64,000 bases of DNA from Acidovorax sp. NB1. Its GTDB lineage: Bacteria; Pseudomonadota; Gammaproteobacteria; Burkholderiales; Burkholderiaceae_C. The stretch lies in contig NZ_BJHU01000029.1 of NCBI RefSeq assembly GCF_005405905.1, positions 62,001-126,000 of the forward strand, read 5' to 3'. Of the stretch, positions 53,743 through 64,000 are shown piece after piece (positions within the stretch are counted from its first letter, which is position 1; every line of letters starts with the position of its first letter). The position numbers and the translations under genes were made by a program. Below the pieces are notes generated by a model that ran no database searches, was not told where the DNA came from, and saw nothing but the letters and a program-made list of their open reading frames with translations.

Positions 53743-54462
53743 TTAAGCCACCTTGGCAGAACCAGAAAAGAAAGAAGACAAGCGCCGCACCACGGCGCGC
53801 AGAAACTTGAACAGCAACACCAGCAGCAGCACCGACACGGCCACCATCACCACCAGCGCCACACCAAACGCCACCGGGTACTGCGTGGCCAGCCACACCA
53901 CGGCCACCACCAGGCCGTCTTCAAAGAACGACAGGCCCCAGTTGGAAAAAGGCTCGGGCGATGTGTTGACCGCCGCCCGTGTGGTCATCTTGGTGGCCAG
54001 CGCGGTGGCCGAGAGCGAGCCGCCCAACAGCCCCGCCAGCACGGCCAGTGTGGCGTTGTCGGCACCAAACACACCAAAGGCCAGGGCCGCGCCCGCAGGC
54101 ACGCGGATGAAGGCGTGTACGGCGTCCCAGGCGCTGTCCACCCACGGCACCTTGTCGGCAAAAAACTCCACCAGCAGCATGAAGCCACTGACCAGCAGCA
54201 CCAGCGGGTGCTGCAACACGGCCAGACCGGGCGGCAGCGGCATCCAGCCCAGCACGCCCATCATCCCCACCAGGAACACCACGGCATACAGTCGGAACCC
54301 GCTGGCCCAGCCCAGGGCGGCAGCCAATGCCAACAGGCTGGGCATATCGAGTTGGGCGGTCGCTGTGGCCGCCGCGTCGCCCACCGCGCGTGCGGTGCCA
54401 CCATCCACATGCAGCCCCAGCGTGTGGAGCCACTGCACGATGTTGAACCAGAGGGTGTCCAT
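53743..54462 (-). CDS. DUF4126 membrane protein
   Basis: The 239-residue protein has about five to six membrane helices and fits the uncharacterised DUF4126 family: ALAAALGWASGFRLYAVVFL near the start of the domain, a GAALAFGVFGADNATLAVLA stretch, and the C-terminal LLLVLLFKFLRAVVRRL. It lies directly between the enoyl-CoA hydratase and mccA genes with tiny gaps, so it is co-transcribed with leucine catabolism, but nothing in it suggests an enzymatic or transport role that can be named. Confidence 0.85.
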   Translation of the reverse strand: MDTLWFNIVQWLHTLGLHVDGGTARAVGDAAATATAQLDMPSLLALAAALGWASGFRLYAVVFLVGMMGVLGWMPLPPGLAVLQHPLVLLVSGFMLLVEFFADKVPWVDSAWDAVHAFIRVPAGAALAFGVFGADNATLAVLAGLLGGSLSATALATKMTTRAAVNTSPEPFSNWGLSFFEDGLVVAVVWLATQYPVAFGVALVVMVAVSVLLLVLLFKFLRAVVRRLSSFFSGSAKVA

Positions 54463-54483
54463 GGCGTTGCCTGTGCCGACCGA

Positions 54484-55269
54484 TCAGCCCAGCCAGTTGG
54501 GCTTGCGCTTGTTGAGGAAGGACTGCACGCCCTCCTTGCCTTCGTCACTGGCGCGGATGTCGGCAATGCCCTGCACTGTGGCGGCGATCAGGCCTGCGTT
54601 GATTTCGCGCTCGGCCACGTCGATGACCAGCTTCTTGCAGGCGCGCACGGCGCTGGGGCTGGCGCTGGTCAGTGCCTTGAGCAACTCATCGACCTTGGCA
54701 TCGAGCTGGTCGGCGGCCACCACCTCATGCACAAAGCCGGTGCGCAGCGCATCAAACGCGCCGAAGCGCTCTGCCGTCAGAAAGTAGCGGTGCGCAGCCC
54801 GCGCGCCCATGGCACGGATCACATACGGGCTGATGGTGGCAGGGATGAGACCCAGCTTCACCTCGCTCAGGCAGAAGCCTGCGGTGTCCACGGCCACGGC
54901 CATGTCGCACGCGGCCACCAGGCCCATGCCGCCTGCGTACACATCGCCCTGCACACGCGCCACCGTGGGTTTGGGACATTCATAGATCACGCGCAGCATC
55001 TCGGCCAGCTTGCCCGCATCGGCGATGTTCTCGTCACGCGTGTAGTCGGCCATGCGGCGCATCCAGTTGAGGTTGGCGCCCGCGCAGAACGCTGGGCCCT
55101 CGGCGGCCAGCACCACGGCGCGCACATCGGGGCGGGCGCCAACGTCGGTGAAGGCGGCGGTGATTTCGGCAATGACTTCGTCGCTAAAGGCATTGCGCAC
55201 CTCGGGCTGGGTGAGCGTGATGCGCGCCACCGCGCCGGTCTGGGTGATGGAAAGGTTCTGGCTGCTCAT
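54484..55269 (-). CDS. Enoyl-CoA hydratase/isomerase (probable methylglutaconyl-CoA hydratase)
   Basis: The ATG at 55269 (MSSQNLSITQTGAVARITL) gives 261 residues of the crotonase fold, with oxyanion-hole segments GANLNWMRRMAD and VYAGGMGLVAACDMAV and the C-terminal EGVQSFLNKRKPNW. Acidic residues suited to water addition are present (SEVKLGLIPATISPY). Between the two carboxylase subunit genes, it most likely hydrates 3-methylglutaconyl-CoA to HMG-CoA. The DinB gene overlaps its start. Confidence 0.9.
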   Translation of the reverse strand: MSSQNLSITQTGAVARITLTQPEVRNAFSDEVIAEITAAFTDVGARPDVRAVVLAAEGPAFCAGANLNWMRRMADYTRDENIADAGKLAEMLRVIYECPKPTVARVQGDVYAGGMGLVAACDMAVAVDTAGFCLSEVKLGLIPATISPYVIRAMGARAAHRYFLTAERFGAFDALRTGFVHEVVAADQLDAKVDELLKALTSASPSAVRACKKLVIDVAEREINAGLIAATVQGIADIRASDEGKEGVQSFLNKRKPNWLG

Positions 55270-55781
55270 GGCTTGGACGGGTTTTGCAGAAAGTAGACGA
55301 GGTCCAGCTCCGGGCAAGGCTGGCCCAGCGCTGTCAGTGCGGCGGTGATCTGGCCACGGTGGTGCGTGCCGTGGTTGAACACATGCGCCAGCGTGGCCGC
55401 AAACGGCAGCGATGCCGCCGTGCCGCGCATGGTGGTGTAGTCGAGCGTGCCGCTCCAGCGCTCGGGCGAGAACGACGCAATCAGCGGCGCCCAACGGGCG
55501 GCCCCTTCGCGCAAGCGGGCATCGAGCTGCGCGCGGTCGGTCTCCAGCTCGGCATCCAGCGCCACCTTGGGCGAGATGCCTTCGGCGAAGCGCACGAACC
55601 ACAGATGGTGCTCGCCCACCAGAAGGTGGTTGAGTGTGCCGTGAATGCTTTTGAAGAACAGACCCACATCGCGCCAGTAGTCATCCTCCGGCAGCCCCCG
55701 CACAGCGCCCAGCAGGCGCGCCGTGGCCCACACGTTGTAGCCTGCGAGCAGGTCGAAATGCGCGGTCCAGCCCGTGCTCAT
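55266..55781 (-). CDS. DinB-family protein
   Basis: The ATG at 55781 (MSTGWTAHFDLLAGYNVWAT) gives 171 residues. It is a four-helix bundle of the DinB/YfiT group with the three-His metal site suggested by FKSIHGTLNHLLVGEHHL and VFNHGTHHRGQI. Members are thiol-dependent metalloenzymes, often S-transferases, and some act under stress. It overlaps both the hydrolase gene upstream and the hydratase downstream by four bases, so it is fully coupled into the cluster, though its role there is not known. Confidence 0.88.
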   Translation of the reverse strand: MSTGWTAHFDLLAGYNVWATARLLGAVRGLPEDDYWRDVGLFFKSIHGTLNHLLVGEHHLWFVRFAEGISPKVALDAELETDRAQLDARLREGAARWAPLIASFSPERWSGTLDYTTMRGTAASLPFAATLAHVFNHGTHHRGQITAALTALGQPCPELDLVYFLQNPSKP

Positions 55782-56653
55782 GGCGCAGCACGGGTGGCCA
55801 GCACCCGGCTCCAAAAAGCATCGAGCGCAGCCAATGACTTGGCACGCGCTTCAGGGTTGCCCCCCTGGTGCACACCCTCCGGCGAGGTCCCGTTGGGCAC
55901 ATCCGCACGCAGGCGCACCGGGGCGGTGCCGGCAAAGCCGTGGTAGCTGTTGTCGTACACCTGCACCGTGATGTCGCCGCCACCGCCGCGCGCCTGCAGG
56001 CTGCGTGCAAAGTCCACGCAGGGCTGGGCTGGTGTCCAGTCGTCCAGGGCGCCCAGCAGCATCAGCAGCGGAGCCGCCTCCAGCACCGCCTGGCGCTTGG
56101 CCAACGGGCCACAGCCGGGGTAGAAAACGGCAGCACCGGCGATGGCGGGCTCGCCTGGCTCGGGGCGGGCGAGGCGTTGCTCCAGCAGATTCAGGGTGGT
56201 GGTCGCCCCGTTGGACCACCCCAGCACACCGATGCGCCGCGCATCCACCTGCGGCTGGGTGGCCAGCCAGGCCAGCGCAGCGCGCGCGTCCTGCACCCGC
56301 TGGGCCACATCCACACCCCGCTCGCGGTAGCGCGTCTGGCAGATTTCCCGCAGGCTGCGCGAGCCAAAGCTGTCGGGCATCAGCACCGCATAACCTGCGG
56401 CGTGCAGGCGCTCGGCCGTTTCGCGGTAGCGCTCGGCCAAGCCACCCCCTTTGGTGTACAGCCCACCACAACCGTGCAATGCGAGCACCGCCGGGCGACG
56501 CTCCGGGCCCTCGGCGGGCAACCAGTGCGCGCGCAGCACCACGCCGGAGGGCAGTGGCGGGATATCCACCCGCTGCAGCGCTGGCGCTGCATGCACGGTG
56601 ACCACCGTGAATACGATGGCCATGCGCAGCAAACAACGAGAGACAAGACCCAT
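55778..56653 (-). CDS. Dienelactone-hydrolase-type secreted hydrolase, copy 1
   Basis: I use the ATG at 56653, which follows an AGGAG site; 291 residues. An N-terminal hydrophobic segment (LRMAIVFTVVTVHA) is a probable signal peptide. The alpha/beta hydrolase core has LALHGCGGLYTKGGG, the nucleophile GWSNGATT, an acid in GALDDWTPA and the catalytic His in YDNSYHGFAG. Dienelactone hydrolases open lactones, but many secreted relatives have other ester substrates. It lies inside the acyl-CoA cluster and 15 bases after a second hydrolase gene. Confidence 0.88.
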   Translation of the reverse strand: MGLVSRCLLRMAIVFTVVTVHAAPALQRVDIPPLPSGVVLRAHWLPAEGPERRPAVLALHGCGGLYTKGGGLAERYRETAERLHAAGYAVLMPDSFGSRSLREICQTRYRERGVDVAQRVQDARAALAWLATQPQVDARRIGVLGWSNGATTTLNLLEQRLARPEPGEPAIAGAAVFYPGCGPLAKRQAVLEAAPLLMLLGALDDWTPAQPCVDFARSLQARGGGGDITVQVYDNSYHGFAGTAPVRLRADVPNGTSPEGVHQGGNPEARAKSLAALDAFWSRVLATRAAP

Positions 56654-56668
56654 GCTCAAGCGCTCCTG

Positions 56669-57556
56669 CTACTTTCGGCCACCGGTTGGCGCAAAGCCAT
56701 GGCTGTCGAGAAACTCCGACACCAGCGGCTGCCACACCTGGGGAAACTGGTTGAACAGGAGGTGTCCATCGTCCCCATGGGGCGGCACCTGCACGAATTT
56801 CGCGCTGCCACCCGCCTGCACAAAGGCAGCGTGCCACTCGCGCGGCAGCTGGCGGCCAAAGAACTGATCGTTCTCGGCATAGATCCAGAGCATCGGCACG
56901 CGGGCCTGCGCACCATAGTCCCGGTAGACCTTCTCCAGGCGCGCGGAAGAACAGGGATTTTGTGGCCGCCCCACCGGGTCCCCCCCGGAGCCCCCCGCGA
57001 AGTTGATGGCCGCACCCAGACCCGACGGATTCATCGCCGCGAGTGCCACGGTGGAGGCCCCGCCAAAGGACTGCCCTACGGCCAGCACGCTGTCGGGCGC
57101 CACGTCCGACCGCTGGCGTACTGCAGCCAGCACTGCCAACGACTGGTCTGCAGCGGCTGCAAAACCTGGCGCGAAGTTGCGGCTGTTGCAAGCCCCCGTG
57201 TCTTCCACATCGGGCCCACCAGACACACCATAGCCCACGCGTGTGGGCACAGCGACAACAAAGCCACGCTGCACAAAATAACGCGATGCATCGACAAAAC
57301 GCGCACGCCCCAGACGCGCACGCGCTTCAGCGCTGGTGGCACGGCCATGGTTGAGGATGGCGATGGGCGCCGGACGCGGGTTGGCATCATCGGAAAACAC
57401 CGTCACACGGATGGTTTGTGCGGCCTCCTTGCCCCACGCGTCGCGCACGCGCACAGGCACGTCGATTTGCTCCTCCACCAGCCGCGCGAACGCAGCAGGG
57501 GGCAGAACCAGCAGCAGACTGGCGACGAGGCAATGCAGCAAGGCGTGGCGACGCAT
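56669..57556 (-). CDS. Secreted alpha/beta hydrolase, copy 2
   Basis: The ATG at 57556 (MRRHALLHCLVASLLLVLPP) gives 295 residues with a signal peptide ending AFAR. The hydrolase fold has PIAILNHGRATSAEAR, the nucleophile VGQSFGGASTVAL, an acid near ENDQFFGRQ and a His in VPPHGDDGHLLF. Four cysteines, as in CNSRNF and NPCSSAR, suggest disulfides outside the cytoplasm. It is only distantly like the neighbouring hydrolase, so two hydrolases of different lineage sit side by side between mccB and the DinB gene. Confidence 0.86.
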   Translation of the reverse strand: MRRHALLHCLVASLLLVLPPAAFARLVEEQIDVPVRVRDAWGKEAAQTIRVTVFSDDANPRPAPIAILNHGRATSAEARARLGRARFVDASRYFVQRGFVVAVPTRVGYGVSGGPDVEDTGACNSRNFAPGFAAAADQSLAVLAAVRQRSDVAPDSVLAVGQSFGGASTVALAAMNPSGLGAAINFAGGSGGDPVGRPQNPCSSARLEKVYRDYGAQARVPMLWIYAENDQFFGRQLPREWHAAFVQAGGSAKFVQVPPHGDDGHLLFNQFPQVWQPLVSEFLDSHGFAPTGGRK

Positions 57557-57575
57557 GGCAGGTACTCCAGGATGC

Positions 57576-59183
57576 CTACATCCGGAACACACCAAACTTG
57601 GTGTCTTCAATCGGCGCGTTGCGCGTGGCCGACAGGCCCAGCGCCAGCACGCGGCGGGTGTCGGCGGGGTCGATCACGCCGTCGTCCCACAGGCGGGCGG
57701 TGGCGTAGTAGGGGTGGCCCTGGTCTTCATACTGGCGGCGGATGGGGGCCTTGAAGGCTTCTTCTTCCTCCATGCTCCACTGCCCGCCCTTGGCCTCGAT
57801 GCCGTCGCGCTTAACGGTGGCCAGCACGCTGGCCGCCTGCTCGCCGCCCATCACGCTGATGCGCGCGTTGGGCCACATCCACAGGAATCGGGGCGAGTAC
57901 GCACGGCCGCACATGCCGTAGTTGCCCGCACCAAAGCTGCCGCCGATGATGATGGTGAACTTGGGCACGCTGGCCGTGGCCACGGCCGTGACCAGCTTGG
58001 CCCCGTGGCGGGCGATGCCTTCATTTTCGTACTTGCGGCCCACCATGAAGCCGGTGATGTTCTGCAGGAACACCAGCGGGATCTTGCGCTGGCAGCACAG
58101 CTCGATGAAGTGCGCGCCTTTTTGCGCGCTCTCGCTGAACAGAATGCCGTTGTTGGCGATGATGCCCACGGGCATGCCCTCGATGCGCGCAAAGCCACAC
58201 ACCAGGGTGCTGCCAAAACGGGCCTTGAACTCGTCGAACTCGCTGCCATCCACCACACGCGCAATGATCTCGCGCACATCAAAGGGCTTGCGCGTATCCA
58301 CAGGGATCACGCCATACAGCTCTTCCGCTACAAACTTAGGAGCCACCGGAGTTTGATCAGCAGGCGCAGGGGCCTTGTTTTTATTCAAATTTCGCACTGC
58401 CGTGCGCGCCAGCTGCAGCGCATGCAGGTCGTTCTGCGCCAGGTGGTCGGCCACGCCCGACAGGCGGGTGTGCACGTCGCCCCCGCCCAGGTCTTCGGCG
58501 CTCACCACCTCGCCCGTGGCGGCTTTGACCAGCGGTGGGCCGCCCAAAAAGATGGTGCCCTGGTTCTTGACGATGATGGATTCGTCGCTCATCGCAGGCA
58601 CGTAGGCGCCACCCGCCGTGCAGCTGCCCATCACCACCGCGATCTGCGAGATGCCCTGGGCGCTCATGTTGGCCTGGTTGAAGAAGATGCGGCCGAAGTG
58701 GTCACGGTCGGGGAACACGTCGTCCTGGTTGGGCAGGTTGGCACCGCCGGAGTCCACGAGGTAAATGCAGGGCAGGCGGTTCTGCGCGGCCACCTCTTGC
58801 GCGCGCAGGTGCTTCTTCACCGTCATGGGGTAGTAAGTGCCGCCCTTCACTGTGGCGTCGTTGCACACGATCATGCAGTCCACCCCGCTCACGCGGCCGA
58901 TGCCTGCGATCAGGCCCGCGCCGGGTGCATCGTTGTTGTACATGTTGAGCGCGGCCAGCGGGGCCAGCTCCAGGAAAGGCGTGCCCGGGTCCAGCAGGTT
59001 GGCCACGCGCTCGCGCGGCAAGAGCTTGCCACGTGCAGTGTGTTTGGCTCGGGCCGCTTCGCCTCCGCCCTGGGCGATCTTGTCCTGCTGGGCGCGCAGG
59101 TCATCCACCAGCGTGCGCATGGCGGCTGCATTGGCCAGGAAGTCCGCCGAGCGGGCGTTGAGTTGGGTGTCAAGAATGGTCAT
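57576..59183 (-). CDS. mccB: Methylcrotonyl-CoA carboxylase carboxyltransferase subunit
   Basis: The ATG at 59183 ([20 protein letters not shown]) gives 535 residues, the normal length. It is the acyl-CoA carboxyltransferase beta subunit: [48 protein letters not shown] and [16 protein letters not shown] are intact. It transfers carboxyl from biotin on MccA to 3-methylcrotonyl-CoA. The variable linker before [13 protein letters not shown] reads [16 protein letters not shown] and is encoded by an interspersed repeat. It lies downstream of the acyl-CoA ligase by 14 bases. Confidence 0.95.
   Translation of the reverse strand: MTILDTQLNARSADFLANAAAMRTLVDDLRAQQDKIAQGGGEAARAKHTARGKLLPRERVANLLDPGTPFLELAPLAALNMYNNDAPGAGLIAGIGRVSGVDCMIVCNDATVKGGTYYPMTVKKHLRAQEVAAQNRLPCIYLVDSGGANLPNQDDVFPDRDHFGRIFFNQANMSAQGISQIAVVMGSCTAGGAYVPAMSDESIIVKNQGTIFLGGPPLVKAATGEVVSAEDLGGGDVHTRLSGVADHLAQNDLHALQLARTAVRNLNKNKAPAPADQTPVAPKFVAEELYGVIPVDTRKPFDVREIIARVVDGSEFDEFKARFGSTLVCGFARIEGMPVGIIANNGILFSESAQKGAHFIELCCQRKIPLVFLQNITGFMVGRKYENEGIARHGAKLVTAVATASVPKFTIIIGGSFGAGNYGMCGRAYSPRFLWMWPNARISVMGGEQAASVLATVKRDGIEAKGGQWSMEEEEAFKAPIRRQYEDQGHPYYATARLWDDGVIDPADTRRVLALGLSATRNAPIEDTKFGVFRM
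58327..58394 (+). repeat. Interspersed repeat, copy 7 (inside mccB)
   Basis: The plus-strand core GCTACAAACTTAGGAGC at 58327-58343 is followed by a GTTTGATCAGCAGGCGC-type segment and GGGGCCTTGTTTTTATTC, the long form. It is antisense to mccB and read in frame on the other strand as the linker between the two carboxyltransferase subdomains. Confidence 0.7.
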
Positions 59184-59197
59184 ACGGTCTTGCTCTT

Positions 59198-60928
<1,731 letters not shown>

Positions 60929-61028
60929 GGGTTTGTCTCCTCGGCTCTGTCATCCGGCCTGCGCCACAAGAACATGCGGGCGGGCGATCCGTAAGCATAG
61001 AAGCCTGAACACCCGACGGGTGGACACA

Positions 61029-62147
61029 ATGGTTGCAAATCGTGCCACGGCTGGCACACTCTGCGGCGTGAAACCACCCACCCGCCCCACCCACCGCCTG
61101 CAAGCGCCCGCCACAGCCCCCGCCGCCACGCCCATCGCCTTCGTTCGTGCCATCGCTCTGGCGTATGAACGGCGTGGCATGGACCCTGCGGGCGCCCTGG
61201 CCCAGGCACAGATTGCGCCGCAGTTGCTGCACGACGACAGCGCCCGCATCACCGCCTGGCAGATGGAGCAGATCTCCGACGCCGCCATGCAGGAGCTGGA
61301 CGACGAAGCCCTGGGCTGGTTCACCCGCCGCCTGCCCTGGGGCAGCTACGGCATGCTGGCACGCGCCAGCATCAGCTCGCCCACGCTGCAGGTGGCCCTG
61401 GCCCGCTGGTGCCGCCACCACGGGCTGCTGACGGACGACATTGCACTGCAGCTGACCACCGAGGGGGATACCGCCACCCTGCGCATCACCGAGGCGCGCG
61501 ACCTGGGCGTGCTGCGCGAGTTCTGCCTGGTGTCGGTGCTGCGCAATGCCCACGGCCTGGCCTGCTGGATGGTGGACTCGCGCATCCCCCTCATCGCGGC
61601 CGAGTTTGCGTTTGACCCACCTCCGCATGCCGATGCGTATGCCGTGCTGTTCCGTGGCCCTGTCACCTTCCACGCGCCGCGCACCGCCATCCACTTCGAC
61701 GCCCGCTACCTGCACCTGCCCCTGCGCCGCGACGAACAGGCCCTGCGCCAGATGCTGCAGCACGCCCTGCCCCTGACGGTGCTGCACTACCGCCGCGACC
61801 GCCTGCTGGTGCAGCGCGTGCGCCAGCTGCTGGCCGCACCCCTGCCGGGCCAGCCTGCCCACGCACTGCCCCAGCACAGCGCCGAATCCCTGGCTGCGCT
61901 GCTGCATGTATCGCCCCGCACGCTGCACCGGCAGTTGAAGGAAGAAGGCGCCACGCTGCAAGGCCTGAAAGACGAGGTGCGCCGCGCCCGTGCGGTGGAA
62001 CTGCTGCATCGCACGCAGCGCCCCATTAAGCAGGTGGCGGAGGCGGCGGGGTTTGAGAACGAGAAGAGTTTTATCCGGGCGTTTCGGGGGTGGACGGGGA
62101 AGTCGCCAGCGGAATTTCGGAGGGACCGGGAGACAATTCCTAGATGA
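61029..62147 (+). CDS. AraC-family transcriptional regulator
   Basis: The ATG at 61029 gives 372 residues; a GTG at 61068 is a plausible alternative because the first dozen residues lack homology. The N-terminal part is an arabinose-binding-type sensor domain of the OruR/ArgR-like group (PIAFVRAIALAYERRGMDPA, then LPWGSYGMLARASISSPTL). The C-terminal two helix-turn-helix motifs are clear: SLAALLHVSPRTLHRQLKEE and KQVAEAAGFENEKSFIRAFR. Divergent placement from the acyl-CoA ligase suggests it controls the leucine/isovalerate cluster. Confidence 0.92.
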   Translation: MVANRATAGTLCGVKPPTRPTHRLQAPATAPAATPIAFVRAIALAYERRGMDPAGALAQAQIAPQLLHDDSARITAWQMEQISDAAMQELDDEALGWFTRRLPWGSYGMLARASISSPTLQVALARWCRHHGLLTDDIALQLTTEGDTATLRITEARDLGVLREFCLVSVLRNAHGLACWMVDSRIPLIAAEFAFDPPPHADAYAVLFRGPVTFHAPRTAIHFDARYLHLPLRRDEQALRQMLQHALPLTVLHYRRDRLLVQRVRQLLAAPLPGQPAHALPQHSAESLAALLHVSPRTLHRQLKEEGATLQGLKDEVRRARAVELLHRTQRPIKQVAEAAGFENEKSFIRAFRGWTGKSPAEFRRDRETIPR

Positions 62148-63169
62148 CTGATTCTCGCAATCATCACTACATACCCCAAGGCTACTTGCGCGGCTTCGGC
62201 TGGAAGCGCGGCAAGCACCACATGGTGATAGTCCACGATTTCAACGACAAAAAAACTTACGAAGCCAACACGCGCAACGTCTGCGCTCAGCGCGATTTCA
62301 TGCGATTCGAATTCAACGATCGCGCGCCTGACTGGCTCGAGACCGAATTTGGAAAACTCGAATCGAGGTCAGTGACTGCAATACGCGAAGTGGTGTCTTC
62401 AGGGATATTTGACGGCGAAAACAAGGACTACATACTCAACCTAATGGCACTGCTCGCAGTGCGCTCGCCCGAGCAACGGGAAAACATGCGGGAATTTCAA
62501 GCGCGCGTGGCGCAGCGCATGATGGACTTGGTGCTCGCGAACAAAGAGCACTGGGAATCTCAAATGGAGGAGATGAAAGAAAAAACTGGCAAGTCATCCC
62601 TAGTGACGTACGAGGAAGCAAAAAACTTCCACATGCGAGGTGAATACAAAATCGAGGTCGCACGCGAACGCCACATTCAAACGGAGATCGGTCTGCATCA
62701 CACAGTGTTGCAATTGCTTGGCCAGCGGAATTGGACCCTGTACATCGTGCCCGGAGACTATGGCGAATTCATCACTACAAATCGACCTGTCGTTATCGCT
62801 TACATCAATCCCGAAAACGTGCCATTGCACCTGCGACACAGCCCAGGCTTTGGCCTCAAAAACACTGAAATCTATTTTCCACTGACAAGTCGCGCGCTCC
62901 TGATAGGTCGTTGGACTGGGAATGAGGCGACAGTCAACCCAGCAAATCAGCCGTTCATAGGGGTGATGAACAACCAAATGATTCAGCACTCTTATGGGCT
63001 GGCTATTTCTTCATGTCGCACAGTGCTCTACCACGACCCACTACTTCGCCTTAGATGCGATGACCAATTGATCAACAGATTCACAACACCCCCAAGTGCA
63101 GAAGAGATAGCACAATTCAAAGCCAGTCACGGAATCGTAGACATCTCGGAAGCTAGTCAGGCAGATTGA
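62144..63169 (+). CDS. DUF4238 domain protein, low GC
   Basis: The 341-residue protein starts NHHYIPQGYLRGFGW, the defining N-terminus of the DUF4238 family, a conserved HHYxPxxYL motif possibly at an active or metal site. A further block GEFITTNRPVVIAYINPENV and FPLTSRALLIGRW follow the family pattern. Function is unknown; members are patchily distributed and often in accessory DNA. The gene is clearly AT-richer than both neighbours and its start overlaps the AraC gene stop by ATGA, so it was probably acquired yet is read with the regulator. Confidence 0.85.
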   Translation: MTDSRNHHYIPQGYLRGFGWKRGKHHMVIVHDFNDKKTYEANTRNVCAQRDFMRFEFNDRAPDWLETEFGKLESRSVTAIREVVSSGIFDGENKDYILNLMALLAVRSPEQRENMREFQARVAQRMMDLVLANKEHWESQMEEMKEKTGKSSLVTYEEAKNFHMRGEYKIEVARERHIQTEIGLHHTVLQLLGQRNWTLYIVPGDYGEFITTNRPVVIAYINPENVPLHLRHSPGFGLKNTEIYFPLTSRALLIGRWTGNEATVNPANQPFIGVMNNQMIQHSYGLAISSCRTVLYHDPLLRLRCDDQLINRFTTPPSAEEIAQFKASHGIVDISEASQAD

Positions 63170-63247
63170 TCGACGCCAGCTAGAACCATAAGTTGCTTGC
63201 CTACTGATTACGCTGAAACTAGACAACGACGTCACTCCGGTGCACCC

Positions 63248-63928
63248 ATGCTCCACCTCCACCACTGCGTCAGCGCCCGCTCCTTCCGCCCCCTGTGGAT
63301 GCTCGAAGAGCTGCAACTACCCTACCAGCTCCACATGCTGCCCTTCCCACCGCGCGCCAAGGCGCGGTGGTTTCTGGACGAGAACCCGCTGGGCACGGTG
63401 CCGTTGCTGGTGCAGGGCGAAGCACCGAACGAGGTGCGCATGACCGAATCCGCCGCGATGTGCCAGTACCTCGCGGCCACGCACCCCGACGCGGGGCTGG
63501 ATGTGGCGCCCACGCACCCGGCGTATGGCGCCCACCTGAACTGGCTGCACATGAGCGATGCCACACTGACCTTTCCGCAGACGCTGGTGCTGCGCTATGG
63601 CCGCTTTGAGCCCGCAGAGCGCAAGCAGCCGCAGGTGGTGGAGGACTACAGCCGCTGGTTTCTGGCGCGGCTGCGGGCGGTGGAAGCCGCCGTGGCGCAC
63701 CACGAATACCTGTGTGCAGGCCGCTTCACGGCGGCGGATGTGGCGGTGGGGTATGCGCTGCTGCTGGCGCAGCACCTGGGGCTGGCCCCGCAGTTTGGGC
63801 CCGCCACGCAAGCCTATTGGCAGCGGCTGCAAGAGCGACCTGCCTACCAGCGGGCGATGGCGGCGCAGGGGCGGGCGGCAGAGGAACAGGGCGTGCCCAC
63901 GACCCCGGCGCCGGATACACGGCCTTGA
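63248..63928 (+). CDS. Glutathione S-transferase family protein
   Basis: The ATG at 63248 (MLHLHHCVSARSFRPLWMLE) gives 226 residues. The N-terminal thioredoxin-like domain has the Ser-containing SARSFRPLWMLEEL start, NPLGTVPLLV with the cis-proline, and ESAAMCQYLA for glutathione binding; the helical C-terminal domain includes FTAADVAVGYALLLAQ, the N-capping box of GSTs. The substrate is unknown. GC returns to the high level after the DUF4238 gene. Confidence 0.9.
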   Translation: MLHLHHCVSARSFRPLWMLEELQLPYQLHMLPFPPRAKARWFLDENPLGTVPLLVQGEAPNEVRMTESAAMCQYLAATHPDAGLDVAPTHPAYGAHLNWLHMSDATLTFPQTLVLRYGRFEPAERKQPQVVEDYSRWFLARLRAVEAAVAHHEYLCAGRFTAADVAVGYALLLAQHLGLAPQFGPATQAYWQRLQERPAYQRAMAAQGRAAEEQGVPTTPAPDTRP

Positions 63929-63957
63929 GCAGCCTCAAGAGTTCTTGAGCACGCGCC

Positions 63958-64000
63958 TCAATCCTTGGCCTGCAGCCCCGCAGCTGGCGCATGGGGTGCG
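63958..64000 (-). CDS. C-terminal end of a minus-strand gene (partial, uncertain)
   Basis: A TGA at 63960-63958 is preceded on the minus strand by an open frame to the window edge, ending APAAGLQAKD. Fourteen codons are too few to name it. The 29-base gap from the GST stop and the convergent orientation fit a real gene end, but chance is not excluded. Confidence 0.25.
   Translation of the reverse strand, partial: APHAPAAGLQAKD

Overview
The window is GC-rich bacterial chromosome, tightly packed with genes on both strands. Gene families and order point to a betaproteobacterium of the Comamonadaceae, most likely Acidovorax or a close relative. The main signs are an ahcY-tlyA-metF operon behind a SAH riboswitch, several Bug-type solute-binding proteins, a double-length UvrA, and a short interspersed repeat that I associate with this family. 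This assignment is inferred from gene content; no database search was made. I see no rRNA, tRNA, CRISPR array, insertion sequence or prophage.

Layout. 0-12 kb is mostly housekeeping: a partial M23 peptidase, anmK, erpA, a bactofilin with a coiled-coil membrane partner, rplM-rpsI, a Ser/Thr kinase, rlmJ, and the S-adenosylmethionine-cycle operon ahcY-tlyA-metF-rlpA. 12-15 kb holds an SDR and prfC. 15-20.6 kb is a lower-GC glycan-modification island: a GtrB/GtrA pair with a large membrane protein, then a small flippase-like protein, a second GT2 and an acyltransferase. 20.7-27.5 kb has a HAD phosphatase and a complete fructose-type ABC uptake locus (binding protein, permease, ATPase, mutarotase, ROK regulator, divergent sugar kinase).

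27.5-33 kb carries a NYN-LOTUS protein, a Bug protein, a Lrp-type regulator divergent from ctlX, a small cysteine-cluster protein and a lipoprotein. 33-39 kb is one gene, a 1957-residue tandem UvrA. 39-44 kb has two tandem paralogous amino-acid-type binding proteins with no permease and an MHS-type MFS transporter. 44-51.6 kb has small enzymes, an HMG-CoA lyase, and a LysR-controlled module (hydroxyacyl-CoA dehydrogenase, BKACE enzyme, Bug protein) that resembles beta-hydroxy acid or carnitine-like catabolism, followed by ghrA.

51.7-61 kb is a leucine/isovalerate-type catabolic cluster on the minus strand: acyl-CoA ligase, mccB, two secreted hydrolases, DinB, enoyl-CoA hydratase, DUF4126, mccA. 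A divergent AraC-type gene sits at its head. With the HMG-CoA lyase at 45.6 kb, this supplies activation, carboxylation, hydration and cleavage of a branched-chain acyl-CoA; no acyl-CoA dehydrogenase is seen here. The window ends with a lower-GC DUF4238 gene, a GST and the edge of another gene.

Most notable: (i) a 17-base-core repeat family with four copies translated in frame inside anmK, uvrA, a DUF1289 gene and mccB, the uvrA copy lying in the linker between the two fused UvrA halves; (ii) the double UvrA itself; (iii) the gtr-like island; (iv) the NYN-LOTUS protein; (v) the SAH riboswitch.
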